DNA of 5,036 nucleotides. It comes from an uncultured Planctomycetaceae bacterium. GTDB taxonomy: Bacteria; Planctomycetota; Planctomycetia; Pirellulales; Pirellulaceae. This document shows positions 1-5,036 of this stretch, one piece after another; position 1 is the first letter of the stretch; each line of letters begins with the position of its first letter. The notes beneath the pieces were generated by a model. That model was not told the DNA's origin and did not search any database. It saw nothing but the letters and a program-made list of their open reading frames with translations. Location: assembly GCA_903927685.1 (NCBI GenBank), contig CAIYOB010000163.1:1-5036 (forward strand), read 5' to 3'. The position numbers and the translations under genes were made by a program.

Positions 1-1
1 G

Positions 2-877
2 AACCGGAATATCTACGACAAGCTGGTCACATTGCAGCAGCCGGGCGCGCCGGGGAACGCCGCATTCAACGCCCAGAACGCCAACGCCCACATCCCCGGT
101 GCGCCGCTCGAGCGACTGATCCCCGATGTGATGCGCTGCCCCTCCAGCCCGCTGCCGCTGATGGAAAGTCCCGTGGGCCCCCTCGTCCTGTCGTCGTACG
201 TCGGGATCGCCGGCGGCTGCGATATTGCGGCCGATTCGCCGGAATACCGCGTGCTCGGCGGCGATCCAAGGCTGTTGCCGAAATCCACACGGAGCTACTA
301 CAACCGTCAGAAAGGCGTCGGCCATGTGCCCGGTGGACTCATCACGGCCAGCGGGATGTTGCCGGTGTGCGAACATCTCGGCATGAGCCGCTGCACGGAC
401 GGCACGTCGAATACGATGATCGTGGGCGAGCAGTCCGACTGGCTGCGGGATGTCGATCCCGGCGTGCGGACGAAATACCACGGGGATGCCGGCTGGGACA
501 CGGAGGGCACGGGGCCTCGGTCGGCCAGCTCGACCAGCGGCGGCGGGTTCCTGTCCGGCACGGCCGTGTCCGAGCCGGTGCCGCTGGCGAACTCGCGCAA
601 CCCAGCCGGTCCGCCTCCGCTGCACGACTGTTACAACGTCACGACGGTCAGGTATCCGCCGCACTACAAACGCGTGCTCGGAGCGTCGGCACTTCCCGGG
701 TGCAGCGAAGATCACGGCATCAATAACCCCCTGCAGTCGGCTCATCTTGGCGGGGTGCAGGTGGCGTTTGTCGATGGCTCGTGTCAGTTCGTTGCCGAGA
801 CCGTCGATCTCGCCGTGTTGTTGCGGATCGCCATTCGGGACGACGGACAGAGCGTGAAACTGGACGGAGCGGAGTAA
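2..877 (+). CDS. DUF1559 / H-X9-DG pseudopilin-like protein, 3' part
   Basis: The frame is open to the left edge, giving 291 residues before TAA (875-877); the start lies outside the window. Family marks in order: a CPSSP segment soon after the beginning (the usual cysteine-proline motif of DUF1559), a DGTSNTMIVGE motif in the middle, and near the C-terminus a histidine at 743-745 followed by nine residues and Asp-Gly (773-778), the H-X9-DG signature. Full-length family members begin with a type IV pilin-like N-methylation helix and are thought to be exported and membrane-anchored; that end is not visible here. The family is strongly expanded in planctomycetes and its function is largely unknown. 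The C-terminus ends soon after the H-X9-DG motif, as is normal, so this gene looks intact at its 3' end. The next gene starts 24 bases on, in the same frame. The family call is firm; the role is unknown. Confidence 0.92.
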   Translation, partial: NRNIYDKLVTLQQPGAPGNAAFNAQNANAHIPGAPLERLIPDVMRCPSSPLPLMESPVGPLVLSSYVGIAGGCDIAADSPEYRVLGGDPRLLPKSTRSYYNRQKGVGHVPGGLITASGMLPVCEHLGMSRCTDGTSNTMIVGEQSDWLRDVDPGVRTKYHGDAGWDTEGTGPRSASSTSGGGFLSGTAVSEPVPLANSRNPAGPPPLHDCYNVTTVRYPPHYKRVLGASALPGCSEDHGINNPLQSAHLGGVQVAFVDGSCQFVAETVDLAVLLRIAIRDDGQSVKLDGAE

Positions 878-901
878 GCGGGTGCGGCATCTTATTCCGG
901 C

Positions 902-2422
902 ATGTCGGCGGCACGTCCCGCGGGCATCCGGCCCGACCACGGCCTCGGTCCCGGCTTGGGCGGCGACAAGTACGCGTTGATCGAAGAGAACCCATTCCAG
1001 GACGCGCCTCAGGAGCCGTTGTCGACGTTCTCCATCGACGTGGACACCGCGTCTTACTCCCTGGTCCGGATGTACCTGCTCGACGAGGCCACGCTGCCGC
1101 GGCCGGACGCGGTGCGGTTGGAAGAGCTGATCAACTACTTCCCGTACGATTACGCACCACCGCCGGACGGGCAGCCGTTCGCGGCGCATCTGGAAGCGGC
1201 CGAATGCCCGTGGGCGACGAAGCATCGGCTGGTCCGCATCGGGATCAAAGGCCGCGAGATCCAACTGGACAAGCGTCCGCCCAGCAACCTGGTCTTCCTC
1301 CTGGACGTGTCCGGTTCGATGGACGAGCCCAACAAGCTGCCGCTGGTCCAGCAAGGCATGCGGCTGTTGGCGGACCAACTGGATGAGAACGACCGGGTCG
1401 CCATCGTGGTCTACGCCGGCGCCACGGGATTGGTGCTGGACTCGACTACGGGCGACCGCCGGTCGGCCATCCGAGACGCCCTGGACGGCTTGCACGCGGG
1501 CGGTTCGACCAACGGCGGCGACGGGCTGCAGTTGGCGTATCGGGTGGCGCAGGAGCACTTCCTGTCCGGCGGCGTCAATCGGGTCATCTTGTGTACCGAC
1601 GGCGACTTTAACGTGGGAGTCACCGGGACCGACGAACTGGTGCGGATCGTGCAGGAACGCGCCCGATCCGGCGTTTTTCTGTCCGTGCTGGGCTTCGGCA
1701 TGGGCAACCACAACGACGAACTGCTGGAACAGATCTCGAACAAGGGCAACGGCAACTATGCCTTTATCGACACCGTGGCCGAAGCCCGCAAGGTGCTGGT
1801 CGAACAGCTGGTCGGCACGCTGATCACGATCGCCAAGGACGTGAAGGTTCAAGTGGAATTCAATCCGCAGCAGGTGGCCGCCTACCGCTTGCTGGGCTAT
1901 GAAAACCGCCTGCTGGCGGCGCAAGATTTCAACGACGACAAGAAAGACGCGGGGGAAATCGGCGCGGGCCATACCGTGACGGCGCTGTATGAAATTGTGC
2001 CCGCCGACGCGGCAGAAAGCGTGACGGTCCCGCCCGTCGACGATCTCCGCTACCAGACGAAGGGCCAACCGAGCGAGGCGGCCCGGAGCGGCGAATGGTT
2101 GACCGTGAAGATCCGTTTCAAGCCGCCCGAGGGCGATGTCAGCAGCAAGCTCGAGTTCCCCCTCCGCGACGCCGGCCCGCCATTCGACCAGGCGAGCCGG
2201 GACTTCCGATTCGCCGCCGCGGTCGCGTCCTTCGGCATGCTACTTCGCGACTCGCAGTTCAAAGGCACCGCGAGCTACGCCCGCGTCCTGGAGATCGCTC
2301 GGCCAGCGGCCAGCGGCGACGCGACCGGTTACCGGGACGAGTTCCTCGATCTCGTCCGCCGGGCGAAAGAATTGAGTGAAACTCCCGGACGTGCTCCTGA
2401 TGGCAGCGGCCGTGATCCCTGA
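902..2422 (+). CDS. YfbK-type vWA domain protein, apparently missing its signal-peptide end
   Basis: A 506-residue protein. Residues about 23-105 match the N-terminal domain that precedes vWA in the YfbK family (LSTFSIDVDTASY at 40-52, then a PDAVRLEELINYFP segment). The vWA domain spans about 128-305 and has a complete MIDAS metal site: DxSxS at Asp135, Ser137 and Ser139, Thr203, and Asp233 in TDGDFN. Residues about 320-490 look like the family's C-terminal domain (formerly DUF3520). vWA domains of this kind bind a divalent metal and mediate protein contacts; the ligand is unknown. Family members usually start with a signal peptide or lipoprotein signal plus a linker. Here only about 20 Gly/Pro/Ala-rich linker residues precede the conserved domain and no hydrophobic segment exists. 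ATG 902 is the only in-frame start after the TAA at 875 that keeps the whole N-terminal domain. No good ribosome site precedes it, so reinitiation from the upstream stop is possible. It may be a 5'-truncated gene. Function is not established. Confidence 0.9.
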   Translation: MSAARPAGIRPDHGLGPGLGGDKYALIEENPFQDAPQEPLSTFSIDVDTASYSLVRMYLLDEATLPRPDAVRLEELINYFPYDYAPPPDGQPFAAHLEAAECPWATKHRLVRIGIKGREIQLDKRPPSNLVFLLDVSGSMDEPNKLPLVQQGMRLLADQLDENDRVAIVVYAGATGLVLDSTTGDRRSAIRDALDGLHAGGSTNGGDGLQLAYRVAQEHFLSGGVNRVILCTDGDFNVGVTGTDELVRIVQERARSGVFLSVLGFGMGNHNDELLEQISNKGNGNYAFIDTVAEARKVLVEQLVGTLITIAKDVKVQVEFNPQQVAAYRLLGYENRLLAAQDFNDDKKDAGEIGAGHTVTALYEIVPADAAESVTVPPVDDLRYQTKGQPSEAARSGEWLTVKIRFKPPEGDVSSKLEFPLRDAGPPFDQASRDFRFAAAVASFGMLLRDSQFKGTASYARVLEIARPAASGDATGYRDEFLDLVRRAKELSETPGRAPDGSGRDP

Positions 2423-2501
2423 TCTGCCCGCCGCGCCACTCGCCGTTGCCGTTCCGACGTGCTCGGAAGGCATTGCCGGACCACGGCCCCACGCATAAGA
2501 T

Positions 2502-2506
2502 AGGAG
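2502..2506 (+). promoter_or_regulatory. Ribosome binding site for the DUF433 gene
   Basis: AGGAG lies two bases before ATG 2509. The spacing is shorter than ideal, but this is the only Shine-Dalgarno-like site nearby. It supports 2509 over an in-frame ATG at 2446, whose extra 21 residues do not resemble the family. Confidence 0.5.
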
Positions 2507-2508
2507 CC

Positions 2509-2856
2509 ATGAGCACTACGGCGACATCCTACCTTCATCTGGCCGCGAACCCGAGATCGGCGTCCAAGCAGCTCTTCGTCCAGGGCACGCGAATCCGAGC
2601 CCGAGTCCTCTACGGCTGGTATGCCTGCGCGGACCCCATGTCCGTCGAAGAGATCGCCGCCGAGTACAGCATCCCCGTTGAAGCGGTACGGGAAGCGATC
2701 GCGTACTGCCAATCCGACCCGCCGGAACTTGCGGAGGACTACGCGCGGGAAGCGGCGCTCATGGAAGCGACGGGGATGAATCAGCCGGACTACAAGTGCC
2801 AACCTCGTCCAAGACTGCTCGCGCCCCAAGACCGCCTGGATTTGCGTTCCTCATGA
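2509..2856 (+). CDS. DUF433 family protein, probable antitoxin
   Basis: A 115-residue protein. Residues about 20-85 form the DUF433 domain: an FVQGTRIRARVLYGWY segment, then SVEEIAAEYSIPVEAVREAI, which reads as a small helix-turn-helix-like fold, then a YCQSDPPELAEDYAREAALME helix. The tail (90-115) contains GMNQPDYK and LLAPQ, a C-terminal extension I associate with this DUF433 subgroup when it is paired with DUF5615. The domain is known as the presumed antitoxin partner of DUF5615 PIN-like proteins; it probably binds DNA and the toxin, but that is inference here. Its TGA overlaps the start of the next gene (ATGA, 2853-2856), so translation is likely coupled. The 86 bases separating it from the vWA gene suggest its own promoter, though I see no convincing one. 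Confidence 0.88.
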   Translation: MSTTATSYLHLAANPRSASKQLFVQGTRIRARVLYGWYACADPMSVEEIAAEYSIPVEAVREAIAYCQSDPPELAEDYAREAALMEATGMNQPDYKCQPRPRLLAPQDRLDLRSS

Positions 2857-3215
2857 GGCTCTACCTCGACGACGACTCTGCCATGCCCTTGCTGGCCCGC
2901 TTGCTGGCTCAAGCCGGGCATGATGTCGTTCTTCCTGCGGACGTTGACATGGCTGGCGCAGGGGATCCGGTCCATCTGACCTTTGCGATTCGCGAGCAGC
3001 GGGTGCTGGTGACCGGGAACTACGAGGATTTCGAGGATCTGCATGACCTGCTCATGCAGGGAAGCGGGCACCACCCGGGAATCATCGTCGTCCGCCGCGA
3101 CAACGATCCCCGACGTGATCTGACGCCACGCGGCATCGTCCACGCAATCGCCAACCTCGCCACTGCCAAGCTGCCGGTAGCGGACCAGTTTGTTATTCTC
3201 AATCATTGGCGATGA
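2853..3215 (+). CDS. DUF5615 PIN-like protein, probable toxin
   Basis: A 120-residue protein. It starts MRLYLDDDS, placing the first acidic cluster of the PIN/Mut7-C-like fold at Asp6-Asp8. AGHDVV (21-26) and Asp38 in GDPVHL follow, then a VLVTGN-YEDF segment (51-60) with Asp59, and a C-terminal half with GIIVVRRDND and LTPRGIVHAI. DUF5615 proteins are predicted metal-dependent RNases related to VapC toxins and usually follow a DUF433 gene, as here. At the usual TxD acidic position this protein has Asn56 (T-G-N); nearby Glu58 and Asp59 could supply the charge. I recall related MRLYLDDD-type proteins having the same pattern, so this may be a subfamily trait and not a defect. No separate ribosome site is seen, so translation probably depends on coupling through ATGA at 2853-2856. 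Toxicity is inferred from family context. Confidence 0.88.
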   Translation: MRLYLDDDSAMPLLARLLAQAGHDVVLPADVDMAGAGDPVHLTFAIREQRVLVTGNYEDFEDLHDLLMQGSGHHPGIIVVRRDNDPRRDLTPRGIVHAIANLATAKLPVADQFVILNHWR

Positions 3216-3310
3216 TCCGGATTTCGGGGCTCGAGAATGCTCGCCGCTCACTTCCCGCCGTCTTCAAGTCGCCCAACTCCCCGATCCGTGTTGCTTCGAG
3301 CTGTTCGTCC
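3216..3310. other. Gap between convergent genes
   Basis: The DUF5615 gene and the minus-strand membrane protein gene end facing each other across this 95-base stretch. A bidirectional terminator would be expected. I see only a weak CGAG/CTCG stem (3232-3243, four pairs, AATG loop) and an 8-base palindrome ATCCGGAT (3215-3222), neither followed by a T run. No gene is supported here. Confidence 0.5.
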
Positions 3311-3853
3311 CTAATCAACGTAGTTCCACCGGCGCGTCTCGAAATCGTACGTTCTCCGGCCAAAGGGCGGAACGACGTACCAGCCCAGCATGGGCCTCCC
3401 GTGGTTGAAGTACAGGAACTCGCCGTACGCCAGGCAGTACTTGGCACGGGGCACGGACGGAAGTTGGTCAGGCACCAATTCGTCGAGCGTCCTGGGAAAG
3501 GTGCCATTGGCCGACTGGAACCGCTCGCACGCCGCAATGACACGCCGCGAGTTGGCCTCGGCGACCTTGATCTGAACGCCATTGCCGGCCCAAGCCAAGC
3601 CCAGCGTCACGGCTGGAATGGCCATTCTCAGGAAGATCCGCCGCCAGCCAACGCGGTCTTCCATGCCTTTCAGAAGGCAGCCCAGGCACCAGATCGGACA
3701 GCCGATCAACGACAGGAGATACGATCCGGAAAAAAACACGTCCAGGAACAGCAGTAGACACGCGCCGCCGATACCAAGGCGGAGGTCGCCCTGAGCCCAG
3801 ACGGAGCGAACCACGAACATGATCCCTCGCCCAGTCAGTTCTGGCACTGGCAT
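3311..3853 (-). CDS. Small membrane protein with GspG-like C-terminal segment
   Basis: A 180-residue protein with a well-placed ribosome site before its ATG (3851-3853). Hydrophobic stretches at about 27-62, probably two closely spaced membrane segments, and at about 74-92 suggest three transmembrane helices. The following part (about 100-135) reads RVIAACERFQSANGTFPRTL and continues into a DELVP motif. This resembles the small segment after the helix in pseudopilins and other proteins where an amphipathic helix leads into a 'G-x-(F/Y)-P-x-x-L-x-x-L-V-P' motif. The tail ends in YDFETRRWNYVD before TAG, a terminus I associate with unnamed planctomycete membrane proteins. No named family can be assigned and no catalytic residues are evident. 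It is the last gene of the minus-strand cluster, 47 bases after the LRR gene, and is probably co-transcribed with it. Coding status is well supported; function is unknown. Confidence 0.8.
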   Translation of the reverse strand: MPVPELTGRGIMFVVRSVWAQGDLRLGIGGACLLLFLDVFFSGSYLLSLIGCPIWCLGCLLKGMEDRVGWRRIFLRMAIPAVTLGLAWAGNGVQIKVAEANSRRVIAACERFQSANGTFPRTLDELVPDQLPSVPRAKYCLAYGEFLYFNHGRPMLGWYVVPPFGRRTYDFETRRWNYVD

Positions 3854-3859
3854 TTGTGT

Positions 3860-3864
3860 CCTCC
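3860..3864 (-). promoter_or_regulatory. Ribosome binding site for the 3853-3311 gene
   Basis: Read on the minus strand, GGAGG (within GGGAGGAC) lies six bases before the ATG at 3853-3851. This near-consensus Shine-Dalgarno site at good spacing fixes the start and supports the gene being real. Confidence 0.8.
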
Positions 3865-3900
3865 CGCGCCACGACCACGCCGGTCGCTGGCGATGTCCGG

Positions 3901-4656
3901 CTATCTCTCGATCTTGCGGTCCGGCAGCGTCTCACGAAGCCGTTTCACGCCCTCGTCCGTAACGTCGGTGTGTGTCAGGACCAAGCGTTCCAGCTTGGGG
4001 AGCCGCTTGATCCGTTCCAGGCCCGCATCCGACACTTGCGTACTGTCCAAGTTTAACCACTCAAGTTGTGTCATCCCCTTGAGGTACTGCAGGCCAGCGT
4101 CGGTGATCTGCGTGTTTGCCAGGCTCAAATGCTGGAGTTGCGTGAGGTTGGCGAGGAACTGTAACCCTTCGTCGGTGATTGGGGTATCCTAAAGGATCAA
4201 GGTCCCGATGCGGGGCAACCGGCCCAGACGCTCCAGAGTCGCCGCATCCATTTTCGCGTTACGGAATTCTGCATGCACGCAGGCCCGTGGATCGAGTCTG
4301 TCGCATGGAGTCGCCCAGCCTCCCAGTTCCCCGATCTGTTCCACGATCGGTGCCTCCTCTGCCCAGTAGTCGAACTCCTGAGGCTCGTCCGGATCGGAAT
4401 GAAGCAACACGTCAACGGCTCGCTGGACTTTTTCGGGATCGCCGTACTCCGCGAAGAACCCGATGGCGCGACCACACTCCCTGCGCAGCGTTTCGAGACG
4501 CGTCGCGCGCATCTCGGCGCGGATCCAAGCGGTGGCCGCGATTCCGATGCAAATCAGGCCCAGCACGATCCTCGTCCACGCTCCCCAGCGGATCTCCGCA
4601 GCGAGCCAGCAAGCAACGAGGACGATCCCAAAAGCAGGCAAGGCTATGTGTTCCAT
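3901..4656 (-). pseudogene. LRR membrane protein interrupted by an in-frame amber codon
   Basis: One frame runs from ATG 4656 to TAG 3901-3903 (251 codons before the stop) but holds a TAG at 4191-4189, codon 156. Before it, a 155-residue product has two hydrophobic segments (about 5-20 and 28-45), an Arg-rich stretch after them that suggests a cytoplasmic C-terminal part, a middle domain with no recognised motif (about 50-125), and the first LRR. After it, the same frame continues with four more LRRs of 24 residues (LxLxxTxITDxGLxxL pattern), ending in DRKIER. The reading frame, repeat phase and composition stay intact on both sides, so one base change explains the break; CAG (Gln) to TAG is the simplest. 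LRRs of this type are protein-binding scaffolds. The gene could be a recent pseudogene, a readthrough gene, or a sequence error. The 22-base spacing after the upstream gene suggests an operon. Confidence 0.8.
3913..4272 (-). repeat. Five tandem 24-residue leucine-rich repeats
   Basis: The repeats, read on the minus strand, are exactly 72 bases each: 4272-4201 (degenerate, beginning AEFRNAKMDAAT), 4200-4129 (LILxDTPITDEGL, where x is the amber codon), 4128-4057 (LSLANTQITDAGL), 4056-3985 (LNLDSTQVSDAGL) and 3984-3913 (LVLTHTDVTDEGV). They are protein-level repeats; at DNA level they have diverged, sharing only short blocks such as ATCACCGACG between the second and third. Position 4 of the repeat, where the amber falls, holds A, D and T in the following three copies, so it tolerates many residues. 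Confidence 0.85.
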
Positions 4657-4659
4657 GAT

Positions 4660-4667
4660 TCACCTTC
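4660..4667 (-). promoter_or_regulatory. Ribosome binding site for the LRR gene
   Basis: On the minus strand GAAGGTGA precedes ATG 4656 by three bases. It matches the GGTGA part of the anti-Shine-Dalgarno complement; spacing is a little short. It supports ATG 4656 as the start of the LRR gene. Confidence 0.5.
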
Positions 4668-4678
4668 GCGGCGTCGAA

Positions 4679-5036
4679 TCAGCCACTGTCCTTATCGCCC
4701 GGTTCTTCAGCCAAACGGAACGCCTTCCGCCAAGCGGGCTCGCCGGGAAAAGTGAACCTGTACTCGGCGCACATCTTCTTGCCGTTGATTTCGATGGCTC
4801 CCTTCTCGTTTCGGGTTGCCAAAAAACGCCGGAGTTCCGACAATGTCGAACCGTCCAGGAAGATGGAGTAGCCGTCACCGTGTTTTGTCGTGCGATCTGA
4901 TGACAGCGAGGGCCACTCCTGCGGCCAGTGAATAGATGGTTCCGGCGCGTATGAGTATTCCCAGGCCAGTACCTTGACGTAATCCGGCGTCCACTCTTGA
5001 CTTTCTGGATAGTCGAGCTGGCAAAGGCGACTGTGC
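4679..5036 (-). CDS. Unnamed protein, 3' part, running off the right edge
   Basis: The frame read from 5035 to TGA at 4681-4679 is open for 118 residues with no ATG, GTG or TTG start placed to begin it, so the gene starts beyond the right edge. The product is soluble-looking and rich in aromatics: a TPDYVKVLAWEYSYAPEPS segment, then HWPQEWPSL, a GDGYSIFLDG turn, SELRRFLATRNEKGAIEING and, near the end, YRFTFPGEPAWRKAF. Alternating hydrophobic strands and the absence of membrane segments or low-complexity runs suggest a real folded domain. Alternative minus-strand frames here are broken or read as arginine/serine-rich shadow protein. I do not recognise a named family, though it resembles unnamed planctomycete proteins. 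It lies 22 bases before the LRR gene on the same strand, so it is probably the upstream member of that operon. Confidence 0.75.
   Translation of the reverse strand, partial: HSRLCQLDYPESQEWTPDYVKVLAWEYSYAPEPSIHWPQEWPSLSSDRTTKHGDGYSIFLDGSTLSELRRFLATRNEKGAIEINGKKMCAEYRFTFPGEPAWRKAFRLAEEPGDKDSG

Noticed and set aside
781..1823. Plus-strand frames at 781-1386 and 1383-1823 overlapping the vWA gene
   Set aside because: They are out-of-frame shadows of the vWA gene, whose MIDAS residues and flanking domains lie in the 902-2422 frame.
2473..2501. Promoter-like TTGCCG and TAAGAT hexamers 17 bases apart before the DUF433 gene
   Set aside because: Each hexamer matches consensus at only four of six positions. 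A start of transcription from them would fall at about the ATG, leaving the AGGAG ribosome site outside the message.
3206..3757. Long plus-strand open frame over the membrane protein gene
   Set aside because: It is antisense to a gene with a strong ribosome site, membrane helices and a recognisable C-terminus. Its own product has no domain-like pattern, and its frame overlaps the end of the DUF5615 gene.
4189..4191. Amber codon read as a recoded amino acid across the genome
   Set aside because: TAG also ends the 3311-3853 gene after a typical terminus and ends the LRR frame itself at 3901, so TAG appears to act as a normal stop here.
4179..4755. Plus-strand open frames over the LRR gene and the right-edge gene
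   Set aside because: They are arginine/serine/proline-rich antisense shadows typical of GC-rich coding DNA, with no conserved motif.
4795..4830. Possible frameshift in the right-edge partial gene, near the C run at 4800-4802 and the A6 run at 4821-4826
   Set aside because: Reading the run as three Cs (GGG on the minus strand) gives one uninterrupted frame through NEKGAIEING to the TGA at 4679. The shift appears only if one base of the run is miscounted.
4660..4878. Minus-strand 72-residue open frame starting at 4878
   Set aside because: It lies in another frame over the better-supported partial gene, and its product is arginine/serine-rich with no recognisable pattern.

Overview
The window looks like GC-rich chromosomal DNA of a planctomycete. 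The strongest sign is the DUF1559 (H-X9-DG pseudopilin-like) protein at the left edge, a family expanded mostly in Planctomycetes. A YfbK-type von Willebrand factor A (vWA) protein, a 24-residue leucine-rich-repeat (LRR) protein and a small membrane protein with a GspG-like tail also fit. This assignment rests on recognising families by eye; no database search was run.

Layout. On the + strand, 2-877 is the 3' part of a DUF1559 gene. It is followed after 24 bases, in the same reading frame, by a vWA gene (902-2422) that lacks the exported N-terminus usual for its family. Then comes a compact two-gene toxin-antitoxin-like unit: a DUF433 antitoxin-type protein (2509-2856) and a DUF5615 PIN-like protein (2853-3215), joined by an ATGA start/stop overlap. 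A 95-base gap (3216-3310) separates these from a convergent minus-strand cluster. In its own reading order that cluster is an unnamed partial gene entering from the right edge (5036 down to 4679), an LRR membrane protein (4656 down to 3901) split by one in-frame amber codon, and a small membrane protein (3853 down to 3311). Spacings of 22 and 47 bases suggest a single transcript.

How they work together. The DUF433/DUF5615 pair is the only clear functional partnership. The DUF1559 and vWA proteins are both normally envelope or surface proteins, but nothing here shows they act together. The minus-strand genes look like a lineage-specific membrane operon of unknown role.

Most notable points: (1) the amber codon at 4189-4191, at a variable position of an otherwise perfect LRR ladder, with an intact frame on both sides; (2) the apparent loss of the signal-peptide end of the vWA gene right after the DUF1559 stop, with both genes in one frame; (3) a well-formed partial gene at the right edge with no start codon inside the window. 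I found no RNA genes, CRISPR arrays, insertion sequences, riboswitches or convincing terminators.
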